Assembly (NCBI RefSeq): GCF_014650075.1
Contig: NZ_BMUG01000007.1
Span: forward strand, 310,001 to 374,000
DNA: 64,000 nucleotides
Origin: Streptomyces microflavus
Lineage (GTDB): Bacteria; Actinomycetota; Actinomycetes; Streptomycetales; Streptomycetaceae
Reading direction: 5' to 3'
Shown here: one piece after another, positions 16,755-25,340 of the stretch
Numbering within the stretch: the first letter of the stretch is position 1
Layout: the number at the start of each line of letters is the position of its first letter
Program-made: the position numbers and the translations under genes
The notes under the pieces: model-generated
The model's database searches: none
Told to the model about the DNA's origin: nothing
What the model saw: the letters and a program-made list of their open reading frames with translations, nothing else

Positions 16755-17534
16755 ATGACGCACCGTACGAACGTGACCAGGGCCGGGGCCGGGACCGTCA
16801 CAGTGACCGGGACTGGGACCGTCACCGTGCACCGTCTCGATCTCGGCTCCTTCGTCCGGCCCGCGGCCGAAGTGGGCGGTCCGCACCCCAGGGTCGAACC
16901 GGTGCTCGCCCATCTGGTCGAGCACGAGCGCGGGCGGCTTCTCTTCGATACGGGGATCGGGGCCGGGGACCCCGGCGCCGAAGCGCACTACCGGCCCCGG
17001 CGCCGCCCGCTGGAGGGTGCGCTGGCCGCTGCGGGAGCGGCACTTGAGGATGTGACCGTCGTCGTGAACTGCCACCTCCACTTCGACCACATCGGCGGCA
17101 ATCCCCTCCTGGCAGGGGTGCCCGTCCTCGTGCAGGAGACCGAGCTGGCGACCGCGCGCCGGGGCGGGTACACGATCGACGCGCTCATCGATTTTCCCGG
17201 CGCCCGCTACGAGGAGCTCTCTGGGGAGGCCGAACTCTGGCCCGGGGTGTGGATCGTGCCGACCCCCGGGCACACCGAGGGGCACCAGTCGCTGGTCGTC
17301 CGCCAAGGTGACGGCACGGTCGTCGTCCTCGCCGGGCAGGCCCATGACTTCGCCTCGCACTACGCCTCCGACGAGCTCGCCCGCCGCGCCGCCCTCGACG
17401 GGGTGCCGCCGCCGCTTCCGCCGTACCGGCCCTGGCTGGACCGGCTGGCGGACTTCGAACCGGGGCGGGTGTTCTTCGCGCACGACTGCTCGGTGTGGGA
17501 GCCGGTGTCGGGGTGGGTCAGACCTTCGCAGTGA
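16755..17534 (+). CDS. MBL-fold metallohydrolase (lactonase-like)
   Basis: The 259-residue protein has the metallo-beta-lactamase-fold motif HLHFDHIGGN (near residue 109) binding two metals, then PTPGHTEGHQS and a later AHDC. Its layout (DTGIGAGDPG, HTEGHQSLVV) resembles acyl-homoserine-lactone lactonases and related hydrolases, but substrate is not certain. The N-terminus has a short Gly-Thr-Val repeat (GTVTVTGTGTVTV), which may mean the true start is further in. Its 3' end overlaps the convergent SGNH gene by 17 bp. Confidence 0.85.
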   Translation: MTHRTNVTRAGAGTVTVTGTGTVTVHRLDLGSFVRPAAEVGGPHPRVEPVLAHLVEHERGRLLFDTGIGAGDPGAEAHYRPRRRPLEGALAAAGAALEDVTVVVNCHLHFDHIGGNPLLAGVPVLVQETELATARRGGYTIDALIDFPGARYEELSGEAELWPGVWIVPTPGHTEGHQSLVVRQGDGTVVVLAGQAHDFASHYASDELARRAALDGVPPPLPPYRPWLDRLADFEPGRVFFAHDCSVWEPVSGWVRPSQ

Positions 17535-18237
17535 GCGGTCCGCCGACCAGCGCCTGCTGCCGGGCGTACGGCCCGCCCAGCCCCCACGCCTGGTGCATCG
17601 CGTCGGCGAAGGCGGCGGCGAGGAGGTGTTCGCCGGTCGGGCCGGGGTGGGTGCCGTCGTACGTGTCCGTGTGGATGTCGTAGTCCGGGGGGCGCGAGGC
17701 CAGCAGGAGCGGGGAGGACGGGGTGTCGAGGTCGGCGACGGCCTTGGCGAGGAGTTCGTTGAAGCGGGCGCAGGAGGCGGCGAAGGGGGCGTCCGACTCG
17801 GCCCGGACGTTGGGTATCACCGGGAGCAGCACCATCCGTATGTGCGGGTTCGCCGTGCGGGCCGCCGTGATGAACGTGCGGGCGTTGGCCGCCGTCTGTT
17901 CGGCGTCCGTGTAGAACCCGAGGTCTATCAGGCCCAGCGAGACCAGCAGCACATCCGCCTCCGCCTCGCGCACCGCGTCCGCGATCGCCGGGGCCATGTG
18001 CAGCCACCCCTCGCCCCAGCCCGCCAGGTGCCTGCGGGCGTCGGGCGGGAAGGACGGGTCGGCGTACGCGTGGGAGAGCGGGGCGTTCGCCTCGGGGTCG
18101 TACAGCGTCGTGCGGGGGCCGACGATCTCGTACGGGGTCGGGCAGACCGCCCCCAGGTGCTGCCACAGCCGGTAGCGCCAGGTGAAGTCGCCGGTGGCGC
18201 CGATGGTCATGGAGTCCCCGACCGGGAGAAAACGCAT
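17518..18237 (-). CDS. SGNH/GDSL hydrolase
   Basis: The 239-residue enzyme begins MRFLPVGDSMTIG, with the block I GDS serine near residue 9. Block V is DGTHPGPTGEH, giving the catalytic Asp and His. Internal blocks contain LVSLGLIDLGF. Such enzymes are esterases or acetyl-hydrolases on small esters or sugars. A GTG codon seven codons upstream could also start it. No signal peptide is present, so it is probably cytoplasmic. Confidence 0.87.
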   Translation of the reverse strand: MRFLPVGDSMTIGATGDFTWRYRLWQHLGAVCPTPYEIVGPRTTLYDPEANAPLSHAYADPSFPPDARRHLAGWGEGWLHMAPAIADAVREAEADVLLVSLGLIDLGFYTDAEQTAANARTFITAARTANPHIRMVLLPVIPNVRAESDAPFAASCARFNELLAKAVADLDTPSSPLLLASRPPDYDIHTDTYDGTHPGPTGEHLLAAAFADAMHQAWGLGGPYARQQALVGGPLTAKV

Positions 18238-18349
18238 GGCGTCATCATGGCCGATCACGGCTGTGGCCTGCGACGTGACGATGGACACGGTGGGGTGGGC
18301 GGGAGTGGACCCTGCGGTGGACGCGGTCGCGACCGTGGACACTTGGGCC

Positions 18350-19381
18350 ATGCGTTCGTATCCGAGCCGTCCGGCAGGTCTCGCCGTTCCCGCCGCAGCC
18401 CTCCTGCTGCTCCTCGGCGCCGCCTGCCCCGCCGTCGCCGCCGACGGGAAGCCCGACCGTGACTTCACGATCGAGGACCCCCGTATCACCGAGTCCAGCG
18501 GCCTGGCCGCCAGCCGCCTGCACCCCGGCATCTACTGGACGCACAACGACAGCGACGACGGGCCCTACGTCTTCGCCGTCGACTCCCGGACCGGGAAGAC
18601 CGTCGCGACCATCACGATGCGGGGGGTGGGGGAGCCGCGTGATGTGGAGGGCATTTCGATCGGGCCGGACGGGGACATCTACGTCGGTGACATCGGGGAC
18701 AACCTGGACGGGTCCTGGAGCCATGTCTGGATCTATCGTTTTCCCGAGCCCAAGAACCTTCGCGACGCCACGGTCACGGCCACCCAGTACGACGTGAAGT
18801 ACGCCGACGGGGCCCGCAACGCCGAAGCGCTGATGGTCCACCCCAAGACCGGGCGCGTCTACATCGCCTCCAAGAACGAGGACGGCGGCGGGCTCTACGA
18901 AGGCCCCGCCAAGCTCACCGCCGGGTCCACCAACACCTTCCGGCGGGTCGGTGAAGTGCCGTGGGTGACGGACGGGGCCTTCTCGCCCGACGGGGGGTCG
19001 CTGGTGCTGCGCTCGTACTTCAGCGCCCGCGTGTACGGCTTCGAGGACGGCCGGCTCGGGGAGAGCCGGGCGGTCGCCGCACCGTTCCAGCGGCAGGCCG
19101 AGTCGGTGACGTACACGGCGGACGGCTCGGCCCTGATGTTCGGCTCGGAGGGGACGCGCAGTGGTGTCGTGCGTGTGGAGGTGGAGGGGGGCGGCAAGCC
19201 GGGAAGCGGCCAGGAGCAGGGGAAGCCTTCCGGGAGCGGGAGCCCGGCCGAGGGGGGCGCGGGGGCCGGCCGTGATCAGGGGGAGGAGAACGGCAAGGGC
19301 AGCATGGGGCTCGGTGCGGTGATCATCGTCGGCGTGGCGGCCCTCTGGTTCGCGCTGAAGCGGAAGCGCGGGCAGGGGTAG
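18350..19381 (+). CDS. Secreted, membrane-anchored beta-propeller-like protein
   Basis: A 343-residue protein with a Sec-type signal peptide (MRSYPSRPAGLAVPAAALLL, cleavage near AVAADG), a beta-rich middle with repeats such as YVFAVDSRTGKTVATITM, IYVGDIGDN and SPDGGSLVLRSY, a Gly/Ser linker (about 275-310) and a C-terminal membrane helix (GAVIIVGVAALWFALKRKR). This is an extracytoplasmic propeller tethered to the membrane by its C-terminus. No enzymatic motif is seen. Its ATG lies 112 bp from the divergent SGNH gene. Confidence 0.82.
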   Translation: MRSYPSRPAGLAVPAAALLLLLGAACPAVAADGKPDRDFTIEDPRITESSGLAASRLHPGIYWTHNDSDDGPYVFAVDSRTGKTVATITMRGVGEPRDVEGISIGPDGDIYVGDIGDNLDGSWSHVWIYRFPEPKNLRDATVTATQYDVKYADGARNAEALMVHPKTGRVYIASKNEDGGGLYEGPAKLTAGSTNTFRRVGEVPWVTDGAFSPDGGSLVLRSYFSARVYGFEDGRLGESRAVAAPFQRQAESVTYTADGSALMFGSEGTRSGVVRVEVEGGGKPGSGQEQGKPSGSGSPAEGGAGAGRDQGEENGKGSMGLGAVIIVGVAALWFALKRKRGQG

Positions 19382-19406
19382 CTGAAAGGAGACGCGCGGC
19401 CTGCCG

Positions 19407-19808
19407 TCAGTCGCCGTTCGTCACCGGCCACACCTCGTAGTGCAGCGTCCTGTCCCGCTTGAGCCGGTGCATCAGCGGGACCAGCACGCCCTGCACGACC
19501 GGGTACTTCCGCGACAGCGTCCGCGCCGCGTGCGTGTTCTCCTTCGTGCCCGGTCGCAGCAGCCGTGCGTGCGCGGTGATCTGCGGCCCCGTGGGTCTGC
19601 CCCGGACCGTGCACGGGGCGAGCTCCACCTTCGGGTGGTTGCGCATCCGCTCGACCTTCCAGGCCGAGGAGAACGTGCGGATGAACGCGTGATCGCCCTC
19701 GACGGCGATGTTGACGGGCGTGCCGACGGGGGTGCCGTCCTGCCGGTGGGTGCTGAGCAGGACGGCGTACTGCTTCACGAAGGGGGCTAGCTCCCGGCTG
19801 GCGTCCAT
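19407..19808 (-). CDS. PPOX-class F420-dependent oxidoreductase
   Basis: The 133-residue split-barrel protein (LLSTHRQDGTPVGTPVNIAV, AFIRTFSSAWKVERMRNHP, VELAPCTVRGRPTG) matches the actinobacterial family annotated as F420-binding PPOX-class reductases. These reduce varied substrates with deazaflavin F420H2. It is convergent with the propeller gene and 31 bp upstream of nothing on its own strand; the neighbouring TetR gene at 19840 may be co-transcribed ahead of it. Confidence 0.85.
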   Translation of the reverse strand: MDASRELAPFVKQYAVLLSTHRQDGTPVGTPVNIAVEGDHAFIRTFSSAWKVERMRNHPKVELAPCTVRGRPTGPQITAHARLLRPGTKENTHAARTLSRKYPVVQGVLVPLMHRLKRDRTLHYEVWPVTNGD

Positions 19809-19839
19809 ATATCCATTGGGGCACGGGCCGGGCTCGCTG

Positions 19840-20754
19840 TCATGTCCGGTCCGCTGTCAGGTCCGGCGCCGGCTCTGCTGTCAGGTCCGGCGTCGGCTCT
19901 GCTGTGGGGTCCGTCGTCCGGTCCGCCGTCGGCTCTGTTGCCGGGTCCGTCGTTCGCTCCGCCGTCCGTTCCTGGACCAGGGCCTCGAAGCCGGCGATCA
20001 GCCGCCGGAGCCCGAACTCGAAGTGGTCGAAGTCGGCGCTGAAGGTGTCCTCGGACATCCCCGCCATCATCGGGTAGGCGCCGCTGAGCATGGCCCGCTC
20101 CAGATAGGGGCGCTGGCTGTCCCAGAACTGCTCGTCGCTCAGCCCGGTCTGCGCCACCGCCTCTGCCGCGTCGCCCTGGGTACGGGCGAGGCCCTCCACG
20201 AAGCTGTTGACCGTGATGATCACGCCGATCAGCTCGGGGTCGCGCAGCCCCATGGACCGCAGGGCGGACAGGGCGAGTTCCAGGCCGCGCAGGGCGCTGG
20301 GACCGAGCACCGTACGGGCCTGGTTGATCTTCAGCAGCCAGGGGTGGCGGCGCAGGTTGTCCAGGTAGGTGTGGGCCATGGCGTCGATCGCCACCCGCCA
20401 GTCGCCGGGGGCCTCCTGGGCGCCGGCGGGGCGGTCGGGTTCGGCGGACAGCGGTTCGCCCAGCACCCGGTCGAGCATCAGGTCCAGGAGCTCGGCCTTG
20501 CCGGGGACGTACCGGTAGAGCGACATCGTGCCCGTGCCGAGCTCGGTGGAGAGCCGGCGCATGGAGACGGCGGGCAGCCCTTCCGCGTCCGCGACGGCGA
20601 CGGCGGCGGTGACGATCCGGTCCAGGGTGAGGCCCGGTTTGGGGCCGCGGCTGGGGCGCTCCCCGGCGCCCCACAGGAGTTCCAGGCTGCGCGCGATGTC
20701 GCCGCTCCCGGCCGTCGTGCCGTCCGCCGCCGCTGTCGATCCGTCTTTCGCCAT
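19840..20754 (-). CDS. TetR-family repressor of the DrrAB-type ABC exporter
   Basis: The 304-residue protein has an N-terminal extension, a TetR HTH at residues about 45-95 (IVTAAVAVADAEGLPAVSMR, LGTGTMSLYRYVPGKAELLD) and a TetR_C-like ligand domain. The last 40 residues are a low-complexity tail of Thr-Asp-Pro and Thr-Ala-Glu-Pro units, encoded by DNA repeats at 19850-19980. It is divergent from the ABC operon across three phased operator-like repeats. Drug-induced derepression of the pump is the likely role. Confidence 0.87.
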   Translation of the reverse strand: MAKDGSTAAADGTTAGSGDIARSLELLWGAGERPSRGPKPGLTLDRIVTAAVAVADAEGLPAVSMRRLSTELGTGTMSLYRYVPGKAELLDLMLDRVLGEPLSAEPDRPAGAQEAPGDWRVAIDAMAHTYLDNLRRHPWLLKINQARTVLGPSALRGLELALSALRSMGLRDPELIGVIITVNSFVEGLARTQGDAAEAVAQTGLSDEQFWDSQRPYLERAMLSGAYPMMAGMSEDTFSADFDHFEFGLRRLIAGFEALVQERTAERTTDPATEPTADRTTDPTAEPTPDLTAEPAPDLTADRT

Positions 20755-20784
20755 GGGGCCAGCGTAATGCGCCGACGAGGATTT

Positions 20785-20847
20785 GGGTACGCCGTACCCG
20801 TATTGACGTACGTCGTACTCAGTTTGGGGTACGGTGTACTCAGTTGG
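20785..20847. promoter_or_regulatory. Three tandem TetR operators with exact 21-bp spacing
   Basis: GGGTACGCCGTACCC (20785), ACGTACGTCGTACTC (20806) and GGGTACGGTGTACTC (20827) are three 15-bp dyads in direct tandem, each followed by a 6-bp linker ending TTG or TGG. The 21-bp period equals two helical turns, so all three face one side of the helix. The first is a perfect palindrome about a central C. They lie between the divergent TetR and ABC genes. Confidence 0.75.
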
Positions 20848-20882
20848 CTTCCGGTCGGTCGGAGAAAGCAGGGGGTTGCTCC

Positions 20883-21935
20883 ATGTCCATGTCGAAGTCC
20901 ATGCCTGAAACCAGGTCGAGGTCCGCGTCCGGGTACGCGGTGCTCGCCGAGGGAGTGGTGAAGCGGTACCGGGTGAAGGGCGGCGCGGAGAAGCGGGCGC
21001 TCGACGGATTCGACCTCGCGGTCCGCCCCGGCACCGTCCACGGTCTGCTCGGCCCGAACGGGGCCGGGAAGACCACCGCCGTACGGGTCCTCGCGACCCT
21101 CCTGCGGTTCGACGGGGGCCGGGCCGAGGTGTCCGGGCTCGACGTGGGGCGCGAACCCCGCCGCGTACGGAGCAGGATCGGGCTCACCGGTCAGTACGCC
21201 GCCGTCGACGAGGGCCTCACCGGGCGGCAGAACCTGGAGATGTTCGGGCGCCTCTTCCACCTGGGCAACCGCGGGGCCCGGCTCCGCGCGGGGGAGCTGC
21301 TCGACCGGTTCGACCTGGTGGAGGCGGCCGACCGGAGCGCCAAGGAGTACAGCGGCGGGATGCGGCGCCGGCTCGACCTCGCCTCCTCCATGATCCTCTC
21401 GCCCGACGTGCTCTTCCTGGACGAGCCGACGACCGGGCTCGACCCGCGCGGCCGGGGCGAGGTCTGGGACGCGGTCCGGGCGCTGGTGGCGGGCGGCACG
21501 ACGGTGCTGCTGACCACGCAGTACCTCGACGAGGCGGACCGGCTCGCCTCGCACATCACCGTCATCGACCGGGGGCGGGCCATCGCCGACGACACCCCGG
21601 ACGCCCTGAAGAACCGTGTCGGCGGCGACCGGATCGAGGTCGTCGCCGCGGACGGGGGCGACCTCGCGGCGGTGGCGAAGGCCGTCGGCCGGGTCGCCGG
21701 GGGAGGGCTCGTCCTCACCGACGACACCACCCGCCGGGTGCACGCCCAGGTCGCCGACCGGGTCGCCGCGCTGACCGAGGTGGCCCGGAGCCTCCAGGAC
21801 GACGGGATCGCCGTGGAGGACATCGGGCTGCGCAGGCCGAGCCTGGACGACGTGTTCCTGCGCCTGACCGGACATGGCGCGGACGCCCACGACCTCGAGC
21901 AGCACCAGGACGCACGAGAGGTGGCGGCGGCATGA
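20883..21935 (+). CDS. DrrA-type ABC transporter ATP-binding protein
   Basis: The 350-residue ATPase has Walker [10 protein letters not shown] (near residue 58), signature [12 protein letters not shown] (near 157), Walker [14 protein letters not shown] (near 177) and a C-terminal extension ([15 protein letters not shown]) typical of daunorubicin-resistance (DrrA) ATPases. It powers the permease encoded next, with which it overlaps by ATGA. Substrates of the group are hydrophobic drugs or lipids. ATG 20883 was chosen for its upstream AGGGGG; ATGs at 20889 and 20901 are alternatives. Confidence 0.9.
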   Translation: MSMSKSMPETRSRSASGYAVLAEGVVKRYRVKGGAEKRALDGFDLAVRPGTVHGLLGPNGAGKTTAVRVLATLLRFDGGRAEVSGLDVGREPRRVRSRIGLTGQYAAVDEGLTGRQNLEMFGRLFHLGNRGARLRAGELLDRFDLVEAADRSAKEYSGGMRRRLDLASSMILSPDVLFLDEPTTGLDPRGRGEVWDAVRALVAGGTTVLLTTQYLDEADRLASHITVIDRGRAIADDTPDALKNRVGGDRIEVVAADGGDLAAVAKAVGRVAGGGLVLTDDTTRRVHAQVADRVAALTEVARSLQDDGIAVEDIGLRRPSLDDVFLRLTGHGADAHDLEQHQDAREVAAA

Positions 21936-22786
21936 CCACGCTCGAACAGAACCCTGCTGCGGGCACCCCCGCGACGACCGGCGCGGGCCGCGACCACGGC
22001 CTCGCCTACTGGGCGGTCTCCGACTGCTGGAACATCACCCGCCGCACCCTCACCCACTACCAGCGCCAGCCGTCCGCCATCGTCTGGCAGCTCGGCTTCC
22101 CGATCCTCTCCGTCCTGCTGTACGGGTACATCTTCGGCAGTGCCATGAAGGTGCCCGGAGGCGGCGACTACCGGGAGTTCCTGATGCCCGGCATGTTCGC
22201 CATGACCATGGCCATGGGCTTCATGAACACCGCCGTGGCCGTCGTCACCGACGCCGGCAAGGGGGTCGTCGACCGCTTCCGGTCCATGCCGATGGCCCCC
22301 TCCGCCTTCGCCTCCGGACGCGGGGCCGCCGACCTGGTGGTCGCCGCCGCCGAACTGACCATCCTGGCCGTGACCGCGCTGCTGATCGGCTGGCGCGCGG
22401 GCGGTGGGGTGATGGCCGCCCTCGGCGCGTTCGGGCTGCTCCTGCTGCTGCGGTTCAGCCTGATCTGGGTGGGCGTCTGGCTGGGCCTGCTGGTCCCCAC
22501 CCCGGAGGCGGCGGGCGGGCTGTACGCGGTCGCCTTCCCGCTCACGATGATCTCCAGCACCTTCGTCGCCCCGTCCCTGATGCCGGGCTGGCTGGGCACG
22601 GTCGCCGCCTGGAACCCGATCTCCTCGACCGCGACCGCCACCCGCGAACTCTTCGGCAACCCGGTGGCCGGCGGCGGGACCGGGGTGGAGGAGCACGCCC
22701 TGCTGATGGCGGTGGTGTGGCCGGTGGCGATCACGCTGGTCTTCCTGCCGCTGGCGGTACGGCGGTTCCGGCGCCTGAGCCGGTGA
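21932..22786 (+). CDS. DrrB-type ABC transporter permease
   Basis: A 284-residue ABC-2 permease with about six membrane helices. The N-terminal part has [20 protein letters not shown], the middle [17 protein letters not shown] (the ABC-2 signature) and the end contains [16 protein letters not shown]. It pairs with the preceding ATPase through a 4-bp ATGA overlap. Export is the expected direction. The substrate is unknown. Confidence 0.9.
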   Translation: MTTLEQNPAAGTPATTGAGRDHGLAYWAVSDCWNITRRTLTHYQRQPSAIVWQLGFPILSVLLYGYIFGSAMKVPGGGDYREFLMPGMFAMTMAMGFMNTAVAVVTDAGKGVVDRFRSMPMAPSAFASGRGAADLVVAAAELTILAVTALLIGWRAGGGVMAALGAFGLLLLLRFSLIWVGVWLGLLVPTPEAAGGLYAVAFPLTMISSTFVAPSLMPGWLGTVAAWNPISSTATATRELFGNPVAGGGTGVEEHALLMAVVWPVAITLVFLPLAVRRFRRLSR

Positions 22787-22860
22787 AGCGCCTCGCGCAC
22801 CAGCGGTGAGCTGCCGAAACCAGGTGCCCGGTGCGGGCGGTCGGCGTAGGGTCGAGGGCC

Positions 22861-23385
22861 GTGCCGACCACCACCGGGCCCCAACCCTTCACCACACCTC
22901 GCCTCGACGCGCTACCCCTCGATCCGGCGTACGCCGAGGAGATGGCGGCGGTGCTCGCGGACCCGGCGCTGTACGTGTTCACCGGGGGCGGCCCGCCGGA
23001 CCCGGCCGCACTGCGGTCCCGGTACGAGCGGCAGTGCGCCGGTTCGCCGGACCCCGGCGAGCTGTGGTGGAACTGGGTGCTCCGGGTCCGTTCGGAGGGG
23101 CGCCTCGCCGGATACGTCCAGGCGACCGTACGGGAGCCACGGGCGGAGATCGCCTGGGTGGTCGGGACGCCGTGGCAGGGCCGGGGCTATGCGAGCGAGG
23201 CGGTGAAGGGCCTTGCGGCACACCTGACTTCGGCCGGAGGCGTCCGGACGCTCGTCGCCCATGTCCACCCCGACCACGCCGCGTCGGAGGCGGTGGCGTC
23301 GGCGGCGGGGCTCGCGCCGACGGGGGAGTGGGAGGACGGCGAGCGACGGTGGACGGGCAACCCGCCCGTGCCGGGGGCCCGTTAG
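22861..23385 (+). CDS. GNAT-family N-acetyltransferase
   Basis: The 174-residue protein shows the RimJ/RimL-like GNAT pattern: TPRLDALPLDPAYAEEMAAV at the start, LAGYVQATV, AWVVGTPWQGRGYASEAVKG (acetyl-CoA-binding loop near residue 105) and AHVHPDHAASEAVASAAGL. It transfers an acetyl group to an amine of unknown identity. The GTG at 22861 was selected from homology. Its stop overlaps the stop of the convergent methyltransferase gene by 4 bp. Confidence 0.88.
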   Translation: MPTTTGPQPFTTPRLDALPLDPAYAEEMAAVLADPALYVFTGGGPPDPAALRSRYERQCAGSPDPGELWWNWVLRVRSEGRLAGYVQATVREPRAEIAWVVGTPWQGRGYASEAVKGLAAHLTSAGGVRTLVAHVHPDHAASEAVASAAGLAPTGEWEDGERRWTGNPPVPGAR

Positions 23386-24572
23386 GGCCTGCCAGGCCGG
23401 ATGACCTCGTGCGGGTCTCGTAGCCACACGTGCTGACCCCGGTCGGTGACGGTCAGCCCGAACTGGTCGGCGTCGGGCCGGCCTTCCGTCTCGTACTCCC
23501 ACCAGGCCTGCTCGATCTCCTCCCAGAGGAACCCGGGCCCGTACTGCCACACTTCCTCCCCCGTGGCGGCTGTCGCGGCGGCGCCGTCCTCGCGGGTCGC
23601 CCACACTTGGACGCCGTCGTCGGTGTCCTGGTGGATGAGGCGTACGCCGGGGAGCCGGGCCCCCGCGTACAGGGCGAACCCGAGGTCGAGGAGGCGGGCG
23701 GGGTCCAGACCTGCGGCACGCGCCCGCCCCTTCCCGTGTACGTCGTGGAGGTCGGGGAGGCGTTGGGCTCGCATGGGCATGTACGTGGCTCCGCCGCGGA
23801 ACGGGCCGGTCGCGGTGCCGTCGTCCTGGACGTGGAGCTGTACCAGGGCACCGGACCAGAACTCGCGGGCCAGCGGGGCGACGACGATCCCGCCGGGCCG
23901 GACTTGTCGGAGCAGTGCGTACGGGATGTGGCGCAGGGCGCAGGTGGCGATGAGCCGGTCGACCGGTCCCAGGCCGGGCCAGGGCTGTTCGCCGTCGCCG
24001 ACGCGCAGGTGCGGCCGGTACCCGGCCTGGGCCAGCGCCTCGGCCGCCTGCCGGGCTACGCCCGGGTCCAGCTCGATGCTGTGGACCAGGTCGTCACCGA
24101 GCCGCTCGCACAGCAGAGCAGCGACGTACCCGGTGCCGGTGCCGATCTCCAACACCTGCTGACCGTCCTGAACTTCGAGCAGTTCGAGCATCCGGGCCAC
24201 CATCGAGGGCATCGAGTTCGACGACGTCGCGATACCGGGCCCGCCTTCGGCCCCGTTGTCGAGTTGCGTGACGACCGGCTCGTCGCTGTTCACCAACGCC
24301 AGCCAGTCGTCCGTGCCCACGACCGGCTCGCACCGGTCCGGGAGCTGCCGCCACACATCGGCCGGGACGAACCCGCTGCGCGGCGCAGCATCGAACACCT
24401 GCCGCCAACGACCGGTGAGCAGCCCACGGTCGGCCAACTCCTGTACCAGGGATGGGTACGTAGGTACCTCCTGCGCGGTGCTCATAACTGCGGGGCGAAC
24501 TTCGACCGGCTGCCGTCCGGCGACGGCTTCGGCTCCTGCGGCGGAGTCCACGGGTACGGGGGTGCCGGTCAT
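23382..24572 (-). CDS. PIMT-like SAM-dependent methyltransferase
   Basis: The 396-residue protein resembles protein-L-isoaspartate O-methyltransferases but carries extra N- and C-terminal regions. SAM motif I is VLEIGTGTGYVAALL (near residue 145); PGIATSSNSMPSMVARMLEL precedes it. The 150-residue C-terminal extension is unlike housekeeping Pcm. Similar stand-alone PIMTs serve RiPP pathways (graspetide TgmC, FxLD systems; from memory), but no ATP-grasp or dehydratase gene is in reach. It is the last gene of a translationally coupled operon; GAGGAG lies before the ATG, which overlaps the preceding stop. Confidence 0.82.
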   Translation of the reverse strand: MTGTPVPVDSAAGAEAVAGRQPVEVRPAVMSTAQEVPTYPSLVQELADRGLLTGRWRQVFDAAPRSGFVPADVWRQLPDRCEPVVGTDDWLALVNSDEPVVTQLDNGAEGGPGIATSSNSMPSMVARMLELLEVQDGQQVLEIGTGTGYVAALLCERLGDDLVHSIELDPGVARQAAEALAQAGYRPHLRVGDGEQPWPGLGPVDRLIATCALRHIPYALLRQVRPGGIVVAPLAREFWSGALVQLHVQDDGTATGPFRGGATYMPMRAQRLPDLHDVHGKGRARAAGLDPARLLDLGFALYAGARLPGVRLIHQDTDDGVQVWATREDGAAATAATGEEVWQYGPGFLWEEIEQAWWEYETEGRPDADQFGLTVTDRGQHVWLRDPHEVIRPGRP

Positions 24573-24793
24573 CGTCCATCTCCTCTGATCGGTGCAGCTG
24601 ACTGGTTGAGAGGGCGGTGCAGTCGGTAGATCCCGTACGGCGGGAAGAGGTCGACCCGGCGCGGACAGCCACCCTCGGCACACGCCCGGCACAACAGATC
24701 CCGGCCGTGGGCGGTGTGCCGGACGGCGGTCACCGGGGCTCGCCAGCACGCCTCGCACGTACGGACATCCGTGACCGACAGGTCGGGGGTCAC
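24569..24793 (-). CDS. Small Cys-rich protein (74 aa), zinc-ribbon-like
   Basis: A 74-residue protein starting at GTG 24793. CEAC (residues 13-16), CRAC (35-38) and C43 give a compact CxxC...CxxC pattern likely to bind zinc. The C-terminus is basic and aromatic (PPYGIYRLHRPLNQ). Its start overlaps the previous gene's stop by GTGA and its stop overlaps the methyltransferase ATG, so the three are translationally coupled. Function unknown; candidates are a methyltransferase partner or a substrate. Confidence 0.7.
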   Translation of the reverse strand: MTPDLSVTDVRTCEACWRAPVTAVRHTAHGRDLLCRACAEGGCPRRVDLFPPYGIYRLHRPLNQSAAPIRGDGR

Positions 24794-25089
24794 CCGGCAT
24801 CCCGGAGCGCGGCGACCGCCGCGTGGCACGGGCAGGTGCACTCCGGCAGGCGGCACAGGGCGTGCACGTCGGCCAGGTCCGTCACCAACGCACTTCGGCA
24901 GGCAAGGCTGCACGGACCGTCCGCACCCACCGACAGCGCGTCCAGGGCAACGACCGCCCCTTCGGGCACGTCGGCGGCGGTGATCGGATCACCGCGCCAC
25001 AACAACGTCACCCCATGCTCCGGGCAGCAGGCACCCGTCTCGTCCTCGGACGGCACCTCGTGAACGCCCTCCTCCGCGTAACACCTCAT
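24790..25089 (-). CDS. Small Cys-rich protein (99 aa)
   Basis: A 99-residue protein (MRCYAEEGVHEV...) with nine cysteines: C3, CCPEH near residue 21, CSLAC near 61, then LCRLPECTCPCHAA at the C-terminus. The ending suggests metal binding, or modification if it is a substrate peptide. ATG 25089 overlaps the preceding gene's TGA and its own stop overlaps the next GTG. I do not recognise a family. Confidence 0.65.
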   Translation of the reverse strand: MRCYAEEGVHEVPSEDETGACCPEHGVTLLWRGDPITAADVPEGAVVALDALSVGADGPCSLACRSALVTDLADVHALCRLPECTCPCHAAVAALRDAG

Positions 25090-25340
25090 CCGCGCCGCGC
25101 CTCCCGCCAAGCACGGCCCAACCGCACAGCTGTCGGACAAGAGGCCCCGGCCCGGCAAGTGGCGCAGGACTGGGTGTGGCCGAGCCATGTGCGGTACTCG
25201 ATGTCCGGTCCGGCTGTGCCCTTTGGCAAGGTGATCAGGGAATGGCCCTTCCGGTCTGGAGTGCGGGGAGAGTGCGATTGCACATCCTCACCCACAAGTG
25301 GCCTCGCAGGACGCTGCTCTGATGCCCAAGCACGGGTCAT
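25086..25340 (-). CDS. Small protein (84 aa), first gene of the PIMT operon
   Basis: An 84-residue basic protein whose start, ATG 25340, has GAGG six bases upstream. The last 45 residues carry the conserved-looking part: GPDIEYRTWLGHTQSCATCR, then AGASCPTAVRLGRAWREARR, a CxxC-x4-C pattern. The N-terminus is Arg/Pro/Ser-rich. It ends in an ATGA overlap with the next gene and heads the operon facing the XRE-TPR regulator. Function unknown. Confidence 0.6.
   Translation of the reverse strand: MTRAWASEQRPARPLVGEDVQSHSPRTPDRKGHSLITLPKGTAGPDIEYRTWLGHTQSCATCRAGASCPTAVRLGRAWREARRG

Noticed and set aside
19708-20961. A plus-strand frame with Cys/Arg repeats (VRRRLCC)
   Set aside because: It is the antisense of the TetR tail repeats; the repeats come from the DNA minisatellite, not from a protein.
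23382-24572. Housekeeping protein-L-isoaspartate methyltransferase (Pcm)
   Set aside because: The protein is nearly twice the usual Pcm length, has a C-terminal extension and sits in an operon of tiny Cys-rich proteins.
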